Source of the DNA: Siphonodentalium dalli
Taxonomy: Eukaryota; Mollusca; Scaphopoda; Gadilida; Siphonodentaliidae
Direction: 5' to 3'
DNA: 64,000 nucleotides
Assembly (NCBI GenBank): GCA_032622095.1
Contig: CP136065.1
Location: forward strand, 41,639,503-41,703,502
Shown: positions 10,058 to 22,061 of the stretch, one piece after another
Layout of the letters: every line of letters begins with the position of its first letter
How positions within the stretch are numbered: the first letter of the stretch is position 1
Made by a program: the position numbers and the translations under genes
Notes under the pieces: generated by a model
What the model saw: only the letters and a program-made list of their open reading frames with translations
Databases searched by the model: none
Told to the model about the DNA's origin: nothing

Positions 10058-10265
10058 GTAGATGGAGAACCCAAAGTTTCTTTGGGAGGTAAGGAAGGAC
10101 AAATGGAGGCCATCAACAAACTGAGCGCAGCCTCTTTGAAGCCAAAGAGAATCCTGGATATACTATTTACAGCAAGTCACCTGGCTGGATGCTGTGCTTA
10201 TGGTGGGTCCCATTCCACTAATGAACCTCTCGATGGCAAGGTACATATAGTGGATGCTATCCAAG
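10058..10265 (+). CDS. BEN-domain exon, copy A
   Basis: The exon runs from TTTTCAG to AAG|GTAAGA. The translation starts VDGEPKVSLGGKEGQMEAIN and contains KRILDILFTASHLAGCC and HSTNEPLDGK. Glycine-rich start, hydrophobic RxLLxxLF-type helix, and 'PLD-K' are the recurring marks of BEN domains, small helical DNA- and protein-binding modules of chromatin repressors. Copy A lacks six residues (VFLTSG region) through an in-frame 18-bp deletion and has a 9-bp in-frame insertion (adding HI-V) before VDAIQ. All changes keep the frame. The start is fixed by the acceptor; an upstream ATG in the intron is not used. Confidence 0.65.
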
Positions 10266-10747
10266 GTAAGAACAGAAAAAGATAAGACATTTTATTTTTA
10301 AATCAAGGGCCCAAGGGTTAGTAGCAATCAAGTAGATGAAACTCTCAACTTAAAAACAATGATTGTCATGATCATCAATAATAATATAAACATAAATATG
10401 TTATTACATAAGGAATATCATACAAGAGTGAATACTGAAGTTAATTATCAGGGAAGGTGCTATAATTTAGTTGCAAGGAAGCTCCAATCAACAACATAAT
10501 TAAGTACTCATGTTTCATTCCCACTTGAATAGAGAATTTTGTGACTCAGATAGTGTACTGAAGTTGGCATAGTCTAGAGGGGAAACTAGCCTTTAATACC
10601 CAGGTATCTCATTTGGTATAATGCACTACTTTGTTAAGCCAAATCAACGAACAGTTAACATTTGTGATTAGAATAAATTTTCCAAGCATGTTTTATTTAA
10701 TTTGTTGAACTTGCTCGTAAAGCAGACTTCTAATTATTGTATTACAG
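10266..10747. other. Intron between the BEN exon and last exon, copy A
   Basis: No features beyond splice sites. It contains the site (after 'caacaacat', about 10,498) into which a 6.8-kb insertion went in copy C; here it is empty. Confidence 0.6.
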
Positions 10748-10884
10748 CCTACATGAAGACCATCAGAGGACCGAATGGGACACCAGCCATAAGCAGAGCC
10801 ATGGTGACTAAAGCCATAAACTCCAAATGTTCAACGAGCAGACGCGCGGAAAACGATAAAAAAAAAGAAGATATTTATGATTGA
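10748..10884 (+). CDS. Last exon of the BEN-domain gene, copy A
   Basis: After ATTACAG the frame, joined in phase 1 to the BEN exon, reads A-YMKTIRGPNGTPAISRAM, then TKAINSKCSTSRRAENDKKK and stops at TGA. It completes the C-terminal helices of the BEN domain and adds a basic tail that could act in nuclear import or DNA contact (inference). An A-run at the tail differs in length between copies, so each copy ends in a different peptide. Confidence 0.6.
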
Positions 10885-10950
10885 ATAATTTATGTCTATT
10901 GAAATTTATTAGATCATTCCATGAATCTCTACTCTAGCTACACCCGTAGA

Positions 10951-11509
10951 CAGGCCTGGCCTTTTAAGGCGGGCGATCGCCCTCGCCCGCCTCCACCCGC
11001 CTGAAATTAAAATAAGGAGGGCGCCTATCGCCCTCCTCGCGTAAGTATGCCCGGGCGATCTGAGTAGCAACGTTATTTGCCGACATACAAGCACGTGGTA
11101 CAACTGTCATCTCGTTTTTGTATACACAGTTGTCTCGCATTATAAGCGCACACGCTTAATTGCATTGCATCATTCGGAACACCGCGCCCTTGACAGTGTA
11201 AGTTGTTTACGTCGGAAACTGGCGAGGTGTGCCGATCGACATTTGCATGTGGTACAATTGTTACTTCGGTTTAGAGTTGTCTTGTTATAGAGTTGTCTCG
11301 CATTATTAGCGCACACGCTTGTGTTTTGGTTTTATATGAAAAATGGCAGACGAAACAGGAGAAAAGGGAAATCGGGTGAAATTATCCACGTTCGCCTCTG
11401 CGAGACTCGGATGATGCTTCGCATCATATGGTCAGATAAAATAGCCCTCCTGGGATAAATTAAGGAGGGAGATCATTGCCCTCCTTCCAATTTCAAAGGG
11501 CCAGGCCTG
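10951..11509. mobile_element. Non-autonomous hAT-like element with 6-bp target duplication
   Basis: The element interrupts 'cacccgtagagatcat', intact in copies B (22,947) and C (52,945). It starts CAGGCCTGGCC and ends GGCCAGGCCTG; CGTAGA flanks both sides. Sub-terminal GGGCGATCGCCC-type palindromes give it high GC. Inside, from 11,344, ATGGCAGACGAAACAGGAG opens a frame MADETGEKGNRVKLSTFASA that soon stops, possibly the remnant of a transposase start. CAG...CTG ends fit hAT; 6 bp is shorter than the usual 8. Confidence 0.8.
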
Positions 11510-12385
11510 CGTAGAGATCATATTCCACTAGCAGAAAACCTGGGAACTTTTTTATGTTGTGACAGGAAGCACATAAAATTGAAAAAAAAAAAACAGCATA
11601 TGTAATCTATTTCTCAGTTATTGCCGGTTCCCTAATAATGCATCATTGTAGATGAAGGTCTTTACTGAAAATTGCGCGATTTATGGAATTTCTAATGGGT
11701 AATTAATTTAATGTTTATTGTGATATCAGCTCACAAAAGTTTTAAAAAAGCATGCAATTGCAAGCTGAGACTACCCCTAAATGTGAAGTAGATTATTGAG
11801 AAACAAGTCCTAATGTGTTTACAAAGAAATTCATCCCCTGCCTTGTTTGATCAATGTTATAAAAGTTCCCTGTTACAACAGGTGAGAACATTTTGTGAAG
11901 TAGTATTTGTGGGGGGGGGGGGGGGCTAGCCCCGGGGTGGTCGATCAGACTGATAGGTCTATTCCTTCACCCTGTGATAACATAAACAACTTACCAGGTT
12001 TTGTATTGTTGGAACATGATCTCTGTGGGCGTAAGCCAGAGTAGATTCATGGCATGATCTACACATGTATATACTTCAGTATTAAATGTTGCTTTATTGA
12101 AAACTGTGTTGACTACAATCAATTCCAGTAGTGTTCAGGCGGTATTTGGCTGTGACTGTGATCTACCTATTTTTTTTTGGTGAAATGTACTATTGTGATT
12201 CACAGAATGTGATCCAAAGAACAGACTATGTGGAGCTATATGTGCTTCATTAATTGTACCATATGTGTGTGATCAATTTCTGTTTGCAGGAAGGATTCCA
12301 CTATCATTGTGAACAAATTGTAATATCATGCTTTCAACAGAGGTACCAAAGGCTGAATATTCAGCTAATGTGCTATATTAGTACA
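11510..12385. other. Downstream flank of module copy A with a poly-G run
   Basis: Aligns with 52.95-53.86 kb of copy C. A run of 15 G lies at 11,911-11,925 (14 G in copy C). Small open frames are not supported. Confidence 0.55.
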
Positions 12386-13640
12386 GCGGCCAAACCCCAA
12401 AAGTGGTCGGGTACCCCTACCCACGGTAGAACAAGTTAAAACCAACTTTTTTTGAAGGAGAAATATATACTGTAGACGAAAATGATAGTGAAAAATAACG
12501 GAATTGGTGGTGGCTATTCTGAAATTGACGATGAACGATACCCACCAGTGACTTTTCCCAGAAATTAACGATTTTGGTAAAGTGAGCCCTGCGGCTATGT
12601 CCTAAGTTATTAGCCCACATTGTAGGCGTTAAAATGACTACAGCATACCATATCTGTACCTGATATGCAAGAAGTGTTGGTTAATTTTGATTTTCGTGCC
12701 ATTTGGAGCCGAAACATTTATTTTTTGTTAAAAATTCGCTCTTTTTCAAAAAATTTAGTTTTTTCGAACATTATCATTCAAACGGATATTGCAATAATAT
12801 TGAAATATTTAGTTCATATGGTGTAGTAGTTGTAGGTCAAGCATATGAAGAAAGAAGTTAACAAATATTTTGAACGGTTTGCGAGATATTGGATTTTAGC
12901 TACCCCTCCCCCAAACACGTTTTTGGTCGAAAAAAATACATATTTGTGATAATGACATTACAAACATTTTCGAATTGATCTGAATGGGACCCAATATGAA
13001 TCTTGTACTGAAAGTGTTGTCCAGAGATGCCGTTTAATCGATTACAGATGTGTTCAGGCTTTCAGACCCCCAGTTACAACAACAATTATTTTATTGATAA
13101 CAGTTAATTTTGCATGCATTAACATCGATGTTAAGTACTAAAACCTTTGTTATAAACAATACGTGACCAACTATATAATACATATGGCTCAGTAGTTATC
13201 TGGACATCACAAGTAGAAAGAATTTGACAGAAATTGTCAACGGTTTTCAAGATATTGGAATTAGGTACCGCTCCCCCGGACGCGATTTGGTAGAAAAACT
13301 ACATATTTATGATAACAAGACAGACCTTTCTAAATTATTCTAATGAGCATCTAATCATTATTCGTGTGATGAAAACCTGATCCGTAGACACAGCGAGCCT
13401 GGTTTTAGATGACCTCAGGTTTCCAATTAAACCCCCAGTTACAACAACAACAACAACAGCAACACAATATTTTATTTATGACATGTAATTTTATATTAAC
13501 ACATATCGACTTTGAGCAACTGGAGTATTTGTTCTAAACGACACATAATATAGACTAACATAATCATACAGAACAAATTCATTATTGCTCCCCCGCCCTA
13601 TTAGACGTCCTGAACACACCACGAATTGAACAAAATATTA
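12386..13640. other. Non-coding stretch unique to copy A flank, containing a diverged direct duplication
   Basis: Two halves of about 360 bp resemble each other: 'agatattggattttagctac' with 'acatatttgtgataatgaca' near 12,890-12,960, and 'agatattggaattaggtacc' with 'acatatttatgataacaaga' near 13,250-13,320. Both are followed by text around 'cccccagttacaacaaca'. No coding signal. Confidence 0.55.
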
Positions 13641-13647
13641 TCTCAGT

Positions 13648-14411
13648 TAGTGCTGGGCGGTATGACGATATATCGAGTATACCCGGTTTTAATTTTGATA
13701 TCGTCAATAATATCGTCTGAAATAAAAATATTTCCCAAGTTGTAATATTCTCCATGTAGGTTGAAACCCATCATATGGTCCCAACAAACAGCGAAGTTAG
13801 AGTAAGTATAATAGTCCCAAACTTCCCGGAAATACGCAGTCGAAAACGTTTTAAAACATCGGAGCACGTGCTTGTCAAGTTGGATATGCTTCGTCGGAAA
13901 CATCAAAGAGATACTAGTAGCATCAGTTGGCTACACTGTGAGATTGGCATGTCGCGCGCATGTGACTGGCACAATGACCTCCTTTCAAGTTGGTGCAGCT
14001 TGCTCTATCAACCGTAACCGGTTGCTTGGAGACGGATTACGATGTCAGATTTTATATTGACCACACTTAGTCTAGCTGATCGTCTCAATGTGTGCAAATT
14101 GCGAGTAAAATAATTTTGTGGACATGTGCCGTACGGATCACGGCATTGCTATCGCTTCAACAAATGTCAAATTCACAAACTAATTGAACATGATTGTCTA
14201 TATTTATTTTCCTCAGCTAAAAAAATGCCGACGCAAATTTATTTCACGCCGGCTTTTGCCTCGGCACTGCCCATTGTGGCATTGTCAACGCTAATTCCCA
14301 GGGCTGCCGTATATGGACATTGAAGTCGCACGGTGCTACCAACTACCAATTACCACTGATAAATAGTCTCACAAACAACCAATTCCTCACGAATTAATAA
14401 AATGGCAATTT
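13648..14411. mobile_element. Possible hAT-derived remnant
   Basis: Starts near TAGTGCTGGGCGGTATGACG, which recalls common hAT 5' ends, followed by a fold-back of 'gatatcgtcaataatatcg' type. No matching 3' end or target duplication was found before module copy B starts at about 14,412. Open frames at 13.78-14.32 kb contain nothing recognisable. Confidence 0.3.
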
Positions 14412-14635
14412 AGTTCAAAACAAAATTATGCAGATTAACCCCTCAATATTATGGGATGATTTATTGAACAAGTGTCCAGTGATGAGGAATTTGAGCCTTC
14501 CAGTGTGGAAGTGGAATTGAGTAGAAGAAATACAAGGTGGTGCTGCCAATGTGCAGAAATTCACAAGGAGATCCCAAAGAAGAGTCCAAGATCAAGTCCT
14601 AATGACAATTTTCAGCAATATAACTAGTCAAATAA
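14412..14635 (+). pseudogene. Module copy B: unidentified N-terminal fragment
   Basis: Begins at the shared text 'ttagttcaaaacaaaattat'. One frame reads FIEQVSSDEEFEPSSVEVEL, then SRRNTRWCCQCAEIHKEIPK and stops TAG. This is the longest intact version of the fragment among the four copies. The serine/acidic patch followed by WC-C-x2-C is distinctive, but I cannot name the family. Confidence 0.4.
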
Positions 14636-14949
14636 AGCATGCCGAATCATATTTGCGATATATTTTATTATATGGGAAAATAATAACATGGTATAAATAT
14701 CAGGTCTAATGAAAAAAAAATCTAAATATTTACCTACATGTACCTACCTCCCCACTTCCAAAATCTAGGGTCGGGAGTGGACAAACACAAATATTTTTAA
14801 TAGTAGCCCGAATAATCTGATTTGGGATGTTGTAAATTGATTTAATTTCCGACATGTTGATTTCAAAGTGAAATAACGGAAATATTATTTTGTTTTGATT
14901 CATAAATGCATAAAACGTGATTGATTGCAGTTAATGTCACAAGGCGCAG
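14636..14949. other. Spacer of module copy B
   Basis: Equivalent to 6.01-6.29, 30.41-30.73 and 60.60-60.93 kb. No coding signal. Confidence 0.45.
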
Positions 14950-15171
14950 AAGATATTCTGAGAGAATGTGCAGTATCTCCCAGGAATTGACATAAAGAGT
15001 CTACATTCCGATCAAATGACAGTTTTGAAAAGCATCTTTATTGAGAGAAATGACATTCTGTGTGTTCTTCCAACCGGCTTTGAGAAAAGTCTTCCACATC
15101 ACTGTGACATCAGTTATCACCACTCATTACGAGAAAGCTCAGGGAGTGTTACAAAGAATGTGACTTTGTAA
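14950..15171 (+). pseudogene. RecQ-like helicase fragment, copy B
   Basis: Encodes PGIDIKSLHSDQMTVLKSIF and ERNDILCVLPTGFEKSLPHH, then a frame change relative to copies C and D (an extra 'cactgtgacat' type insertion) and a stop. Walker A is GFEKS as elsewhere. Fragment only. Confidence 0.6.
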
Positions 15172-15469
15172 AGGCTTGACCAGATACTGTACATATCATT
15201 GTTGTGTTTCTATGATTATTCTGATGCATGATCAGACAGAAAGGTTAAAAGAACTCAATGTCATGCTGCATACATTGGACAATCTAATGAAATAAAAGCC
15301 AAAATCACAGAAAGAGATTTTTATGTTTCGGTAGTTCAGAGAGACAAATCAACAAACCACTTTACATATTTAATTAAGAGCCTCTACTATTTTAACAATC
15401 CATCATCATGTTTTGTGTCAACTATTTAAAAACAATGGCGATCAACCAGTTACGCTTCACATTTCAAGT

Positions 15470-16135
15470 ACAAAAATACGCGAGTGAGTATGAATTCTGG
15501 GATAATTCTAACTCGGGAGCACATTACTATTATCACGATGAAGAAGATGGAGTGGATTGTCAGGGCGAGTACAAGATGACGTAACTTTGATAGTAGCATA
15601 AAATGCCACATGAGTAGTCAGATACAACGGAGATGAGAAAGCAATATGGGATAGTTCTTACTCGGGAACACATTACTTTTATCGCAATGAGAACGCTGGA
15701 GTGGACTGTCAGGTGAGTACAAGATTCCGCCACATTTACAGTAACGAAATGCCACGTGTAGTCGGATACAACGGGAGTGATAAATCAATATGGGATTGCT
15801 CTCATTCGGAGCACATTACTATTATCATAATGAGGACTCTGGAGTGGAGTACAAGATTCCGCCACATTAACAGTTACGAAATGTCATGTTTAGTCGGATA
15901 CAACGGGAGTGAGAATCCAATATGGGATTGATCTCACTCTGGAGCACATTACTATTATCACAATGAGGACTCTGGAGTGGATTGTCAGGTGAGTACAAGA
16001 TTCCGCCATATTTACAGTAACAAAATACCACGTGTAGTTGGATACAGCGGGAGTGAGAATCCAATATGGGATTGCTCTCACTCTGGAGCACATTACTATT
16101 ATCACGATGAGGACTCTTGAGTGGACAATCACAGT
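15470..16135 (+). repeat. Diverged 144-bp repeats encoding a ~48-residue unit, copy B
   Basis: Four to five irregular units. The conserved peptide core is (I/F)WD(S/C)S(Y/H)SG(T/A)HYYYH-N-E-D-GVDCQ, followed by S-T-RFRHI-SNEMP-VVGY. Unit ends are eroded (a stop after EYKMT in the first). The homogeneous version is at 37.4-38.4 kb. Confidence 0.65.
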
Positions 16136-16194
16136 GAGTACTATCTTGAATCTGTTTACCCATGGGTATATATTAATCAAGAGTTACTGTATCC

Positions 16195-17270
16195 AAGCAC
16201 TGGATTTGTCACACATGTGTGTCGTCCACAAGCAGTTTACGATGAATATCAGCCTGACTGTAACTCACAGACACTCTACATGTGTGTCGTCCACAGGCAG
16301 TTTACGATGAATATCAGCCTGACTGTAACTCACAGACACTCTACATGTGTGTCGTCCACAGGCAGTTTACGATGAATATCAGCCTGACTGTAACTCACAG
16401 ACACTCTACATGTGTGTCGTCCACAGGCAGTTTACGGTGAATACCAGCCTTACTGTAACTCACAGACACTCTACATGTGTGTCATCCACAGGCAGTTTAC
16501 AGTGAATACCAGCCTGACTGTAACTCACAGACACTCTACATGTGTGTCGTCCACAGGCAGTTTACGATGAATATCAGCCTGACTGTAACTCACAGACACT
16601 CTACATGTGTGTCGTCCACAGGCAGTTTACGATGAATATCAGCCTGACTGTAACTCACAGACACTCTACATGTGTGTCGTCCACAGGCAGTTTACGGTGA
16701 ATACCAGCCTTACTGTAACTCACAGACACTCTACATGTGTGTCATCCACAGGCAGTTTACAGTGAATACCAGCCTGACTGTAACTCACAGACACTCTACA
16801 TGTGTGTCGTCCACAGGCAGTTTACGGTGAATATCAGCCTGACTGTAACTCACAGACACTCTACATGTGTGTCGTCCACAGGCAGTTTACAGTGAATATC
16901 AGCCTGACTGTAACTCACAGACACTCTACATGTGTGTCGTCCACAGGCAGTTTACGGTGAATACCAGCCTGACTGTAACTCACAGACACTCTACATGTGT
17001 GTCGTCCACAGGCAGTTTACAGTGAATACCAGCCTGACTGTAACTCACAGACACTCTACATGTGTGTCGTCCACAGGCAGTTTACGGTGAATATCAGCCT
17101 GACTGTAACTCACAGACACTCTACATGTGTGTCGTCCACAGGCAGTTTACGATGAATACCAGCCTGACTGTAACTCACAGACACTCTACATGTGTGTCGT
17201 CCACAAGCAGTTTACGATGAATACCAGCCTGACTGTAACTCACAGACACTCTACATGTGTGACATCCTAC
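16195..17270. repeat. 65-bp tandem array, 16 units (copy B)
   Basis: GTAACTCACA recurs every 65 bp exactly from 16,260 to 17,235. One frame of a unit reads PQAVYDEYQPDCNSQTLYMC; since 65 is not a multiple of 3 the frame rotates each unit, and one of the three frames meets TGA at 'ttacg(g/a)tga', so the array is not one long coding region. Units differ by only a few substitutions (GATGAATAT/GGTGAATAC). The leader at 16,140-16,195 (ESVYPWVYINQELLYPSTGF) is shared with copy C. Confidence 0.9.
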
Positions 17271-17760
17271 ACAAAATAATCTACCATCCACAGAGAACTT
17301 TTTCAATTTAACTTTTATATGCATCTGACCGAAAGCATATATGCAAGTATGCGATTATCTTAAATATCAGATAATGTACATAGCTGTGGTAGTTATTTTG
17401 TGCAATCATCTAAGTAGACCCAGAAAATAATTGATTTTGAATCCTTATGTTTAGCTTAATATTGGGGAATTTGAAGCCGTAATGGGTCGGTATTATTTGA
17501 CTAAGTTTACCATGTGATCATATGAACATGAGATATAGCTGTATTATTATAGTCTGCAAACAATGAGATATAGATTCATATATATAACTGAACATGCAAC
17601 AAGTATGCCAATTTTGCCCACCCCATTCGCTCACCGAATTAACCTTACATTTTGATCAGTGTGTTGTTTTGTTGGAATTTAACAGAGTTTAGCAACTTAT
17701 TATTTTTCTGCAATGAAGTGTTTTAATACTGGTCTTGATACTTCATTTGAACTATATCAG
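17271..17760. other. Intron-like spacer of module copy B
   Basis: AT-rich, ends in the acceptor ACTATATCAG. Equivalent to 41.03-41.52 kb. No gene seen. Confidence 0.5.
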
Positions 17761-18870
17761 GAACATGCAGCATACAGAATGCTACTCATATTGATTTGCC
17801 TTCAAAACCCAAGGAACCTATTGTGCCATCTGCAGCCACAAGCAGTATTTCAACTACAAATGAACCTGTTTTGCCTGATCAAAGTGAGAAGCCATCATCA
17901 GCCCATTACACAGTGCCATGGGAAAAATTTACAAATACTCTCAATAAAAAACTCAACCAGGGAAAAATGCCAACAGGTAAGGAGAGGAGAGCAATGGTAA
18001 CACTATTGGTAGATGATCTTCAGGGAAAATACGGTTTGAAACCACGGCCGGAAGTAACAGAAGAAGCTGCTCGACAAATCATCAGCAAATATCCAGATGC
18101 CTTTGAGGACCGCATTTGTGGAACAAAATTAGGAAATGGTTACAGGGGGCTGCATATACAGCTTAAAAATAAACTTGAAAATGTTATGAGACCGCTGACA
18201 AAAAAGAGAGCATAAAAAAGAGTATTTCAACGAAGAGGGTGACCGGTCCAGACCGTGACAGTTATGGCTGTGTACAATGGCAACCAGGACCAATATCCGG
18301 AGAATAATTTAAAGATGAGGCTTCACAAGAAGAAAAAAGGATATGGCTAGAAGACCAATCACAGTTATGTAATCGTGATCGTGATACACAAAACATTTCT
18401 ATAAAGATGGAGCTCACATATTCAAGTCATAAATAACAAGGAAAGTTTGCTTGATAGTGTCTGCATCGTGGCTGTTATTGTTCGAACATGAATATATGAT
18501 GGCCCACTGTGAAACCCTTCTTGGCAAAGATTTTGCAGAATCATGATGAGGATCAGAAACAAATGGAAAAGTTCTTCAGGAATTTGAAATCCAAGAAAAT
18601 GACGGAGAAACTGGCAGAATTGGATGAAGCTTTAGAAATGGTTGGAAATGAAAAGCTGCGTGGATTTGCAATTATACCCTTGATGCATCTAGATTAATTG
18701 GAGAGAGTCTCACCCTGGTTAACCAGGTTCTAGAGACAGATCAATACCAAACACCAATACAATACCAACAAGAGCAATACCAACCAGTGCAACCACAGGA
18801 ACATTATCAACAACCCTACCCTAAAAATACGATTGAGGATAGAATGTCATTCCTGCACTATACATGTGAG
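17761..18870 (+). pseudogene. SAMD3-like protein exon, copy B (frameshifted)
   Basis: Starts after ATATCAG in phase 1. It reads TCSIQNATHIDLPSKPKEPI, later AHYTVPWEKFTNTLNKKL, GKMPTGKERRAMVTLLVDDL, KPRPEVTEEAARQIISKYPD and GYRGLHIQLKNKL, about 150 residues. It stops at TAA because AAAAAGAGAGC carries two extra bases compared with copy A. Downstream pieces SYGCVQWQP, KPFLAKILQNHDEDQKQ and the Gln/Tyr-rich tail lie in other frames, and a 13-bp deletion near 18,426 removes part of 'NGYL'. N-terminal sequence is more complete here than in A. Family recall: SAMD3-like proteins; role unknown. Confidence 0.6.
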
Positions 18871-19209
18871 GTATTGAATTATTTTCAAAATTATTTTTAG
18901 TATTATTATTGTGTTGATATATTTTGTTGAGTGTCAGTAAATTATTAACTTTTTTTTAAATTGTGCCTTTAATACAGGATTGATAATTTCCAGCTTTTCA
19001 GCCGATTCCAGTTTTTTTTCACAAGAATGTTTAAAGAAAACTTACTTGAATTGGCCTGGTTCATGCAAAAATAAAAAGATTTTGAAGGGGTGTATGTTGG
19101 AGTTAAGATTCCGGCTTTTTTCAATGTTGTGTGTTCTCATCCCTGTACCGGTATATATATCATTTAGTAAAATCTTTTTGACATATTGAAAGTGAGCTAT
19201 TGCCAACAC
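18871..19209. other. Intron sequence of module copy B
   Basis: AT-rich, equivalent to 7.44-7.76 kb. No gene. Confidence 0.5.
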
Positions 19210-19711
19210 TCATCATCTGTGGGGATGTCCGCCAACAAGTTCCTGCCTGGGTTGACCTAGATGGGCCGGACCTATAAAATTTGAAAATGTTTCAGTGAAA
19301 ATTATGGCCATGCACTGCAGCCAACTTCAAGTTTTGTTCTTTGCATCACTGAATCCATTGGCTCACCCTACAGGCCACATCCCTCATTCAATCATCACCA
19401 AATTTCATATGGAACTTCAGGGTGACCTCTAGATGGGAGCATTACAATATGAAAATGTTTTAGTTAAAAAACATGGCTGTTGACTGAACAATTTTAAATA
19501 AAATACATGACCACAGGCAGCCATCATTAATTAGGTTTTTTTGAATCACTAAATCTTCTGGCATGTTTACAAACCACTTCCTTCATCTAGTTATTACCAA
19601 GTCTGATATGGATCTTCTGGTTCTCTTTGCATTACTAAATCTCTATGTTCTTCAGTTTTATCAGAATCCATATAATCATATCAAGTTGAGCTACAGACTA
19701 CAGTGTCATTT
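19210..19711 (-). repeat. Degenerate satellite-family copies, copy B
   Basis: Same content as 7760-8250: 'cagccaacttcaagttttgt', 'catatggaacttcagggtga', ending in AAGTTGAGCTACAG next to the acceptor at 19,719. Confidence 0.65.
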
Positions 19712-19719
19712 TTTTGCAG

Positions 19720-19812
19720 TGTCTGAAGAATGAGTTAGTGTATGTAAAGACAGAGCTTGCGCAACTCAAAGCGCAACTTCCTGCCAGTAACAGATCATTA
19801 TACATGCAAACT
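19720..19812 (+). CDS. Coiled-coil exon of the BEN-domain gene, copy B
   Basis: 31 codons, TTTTTTTGCAG| to |GTAAGT, peptide identical to copy A (CLKNELVYVKTELAQLKAQL ...). Confidence 0.65.
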
Positions 19813-20181
19813 GTAAGTATACAAGTATCATTTGTATTAGAAGATCATTTTTAGCTCTGAGGGAGAACATGATCAATGAAACAAGTAACCCGTAAAGATT
19901 TTCAAGATTTTTTGCCTTCTTTTTTATTTGTTAACTGCTATGTTTATGCCAGTTCAAATTTTAAGTCACATCTTTGATTGGATTGTCACAAAATATCATA
20001 TATGTAACATGTTTGGGTTGTCCTCCAGATGGAAAACATCCTATTTGGGCGGTTGTCTACCAAGTTATATACCAACCAATATTACCCAAGGTTCTCACAT
20101 TGCCTGTACGTTTTATGGCAAATATATTATTCTGATTTTCATAATCAATTTACAATTAAAACAAATTTCAATTATTGATAG

Positions 20182-20301
20182 AATAATGGTCATTACCAGC
20201 CACCAGAAGAAGCACCCGTACCTCAAGCAAAATCATCACTGCCTGCAAAATCTTCACTTTCACAACACGTACAAGAAAATATGGAAAGTGAAAATAGACA
20301 G
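20182..20301 (+). CDS. Linker exon 1 of the BEN-domain gene, copy B
   Basis: 40 codons, same boundaries as in copy A; near the end it reads HVQENMESENRQ. Open, donor GTGAGC. Confidence 0.6.
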
Positions 20302-20458
20302 GTGAGCACAACAATCCATATTACAGTAAAATCTATTTTACTCAAAAGTAAATTTCTAGAACTTTCCCCACCATTTTGTTAGCCACACAGTATTAACAGG
20401 TAAATCTCTATTAAGTGACCTAAGTGTATGATTTGGGTTCACTCACATTGAAATAGAG

Positions 20459-21248
20459 CAGACTTTCATTTTTAGAAAATGAAGGCGCGCATAGTCCCGC
20501 TCGCTGGGTTTTGGGCCCAGGTGCCAGTTTCTATCAAGATAAAATAAACAGCGGATTGCCGGAAATACATTCATAATGCCGCGTAAATTGAATTAGTTAA
20601 CTCACGATCGATGTCCAGTGAATCTCTTTGATGGTTTAACACTACTTAATCCACTATCCATAAGCACAAGTGAATGTTACACACTATGTTTTATATTGTA
20701 CATGCTACTATATTAATTGTAATTCATAATTATTAATAAAGAATCAATTTAATACTCCGATTCCATGCTGACAGAATAATATCAACATCTCCTGGCCACG
20801 TGGTCTCGCTTTGATTTTCCAGGAATTTATGTGACGTCATAAGCCATACATAGAAATCATTCAAATGTATTTTTAGCTTCGAATCATTCAGACAGATAGT
20901 GCATTCGACACTGTGTGACCTCAAATAATTTACTGGTGTCGGTGATCAAACGTCGGGTGGGTTGATTGACACGCACTGTGAATGGAAAGTTGTGGAATTG
21001 GTAACTAGGTCGCGGCACCTTTGATCTCGCGACACATCATACAGGCATTCTTGCAACGCGGTAATAAAACGGAAAATGGGACACATTATAAACCAATCTC
21101 GTCTGGGTAGACACTGAAAATAGCGTTATCAGGTTCGGCCAACTTCGCTCTCTGTATTTGGCCTAGGTGCGCAATCGCTCGCTGGTTTTCAATTTCAGGC
21201 GCGCGATGGTGCACAAGAGCGATCGCGCGCCTCAAAAATGAAAGTCTG
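20459..21248. mobile_element. Non-autonomous hAT-like element, 790 bp, 6-bp target duplication
   Basis: Copy C reads 'gaaatagagcctcgatg' without interruption; in copy B the element lies between two ATAGAG. Ends are CAGACTTTCATTTTT and AAAAATGAAAGTCTG. GC-rich sub-terminal palindromes (GGCGCGC, GAGCGATCGCGCGCC) recall those of the element at 10,951. No open reading frame of note; a 63-aa minus-strand frame has no recognisable content. Confidence 0.85.
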
Positions 21249-21290
21249 ATAGAGCCTCGATGCGCTTGGCTATATTTCATGCAGTCATAG

Positions 21291-21516
21291 AAATTATACT
21301 GTAACATACACACAGACCATGATACTATAAATTATACTGTAACATACACACAGACCATGATACTATAAATTATACTGTAACATACACACAGACCATGATA
21401 CTATAAATTATACTGTAACATACACACGGACCATGATACTATAAATTATACTGTAACATACACACAGACCATGATACTATAAATTATACTGTAACATACA
21501 CAGACCATGATACTTT
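21291..21516. repeat. 38-bp minisatellite, 6 units (copy B)
   Basis: The unit starts AAATTATACTGTAACATACA and contains CAGACCATGATACTAT; starts lie at 21,291, 21,329, 21,367, 21,405, 21,443 and 21,481. Copy C has two units and copy A has lost the region. Confidence 0.9.
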
Positions 21517-21602
21517 TACATGTATAACATTTATAAATTATGGGTAGATCGAACTTGACAGTCCATTTATGATGAAATTGTTTTGGTCTTAATTCTTTGC
21601 AG

Positions 21603-21698
21603 GAGGTATCTACAAATGATGAAGTATTGGTAAGGGAGGAAGCCACAAATGATGGTGTGGTACTGGGACGAGAGAATGAGTGGCAGTACTCAACAACG
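21603..21698 (+). CDS. Linker exon 2 of the BEN-domain gene, copy B
   Basis: 32 codons after TTTGCAG, same peptide as copy A; donor is GTTTAG. Confidence 0.55.
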
Positions 21699-22061
21699 GT
21701 TTAGTACCTTTAGCAAGTAGATTCAATATAATTTTTATTGATATCACTGGGTGCAGTTGTGTACTGTTATAGACTATACAGTGAAACATGAACATACTAT
21801 ACTGTCAAACTCTCCTTAACCCTTTGGCGAGCAGAACGACATATATGTCGCTGTATGGTTCGCGAGTGAAACATCATATATGTCATTTCAGGAAGTGACA
21901 TTTTTATGTAGACATACATGTAACTTCAATTCATCATCTGATTATAAATGAATTGTATAGGAGATATTTTAACTTACTCATGGACAGATGCCATACTCTT
22001 TGTTATGAAAACATGACTAAAATCATTCAGAATGGTCCATAGACTACATTTATATTTTCAG

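Noticed and set aside
13775-14060. Overlapping open frames with basic peptides
   Set aside because: Short, no splice context, no motif, in a likely transposon remnant.
14412-14635. P2X7-like cysteine-rich cytoplasmic domain
   Set aside because: Only a Ser/Asp/Glu patch and WCCQC are suggestive; the rest does not match what I remember, and the other copies break the frame.
16195-17270. CRISPR-like array
   Set aside because: Units are contiguous 65-bp repeats without unique spacers, in eukaryotic DNA.
21291-21516. Possible CRISPR or regulatory repeat cluster
   Set aside because: Head-to-tail 38-bp minisatellite with no spacers; copy number differs between module copies.
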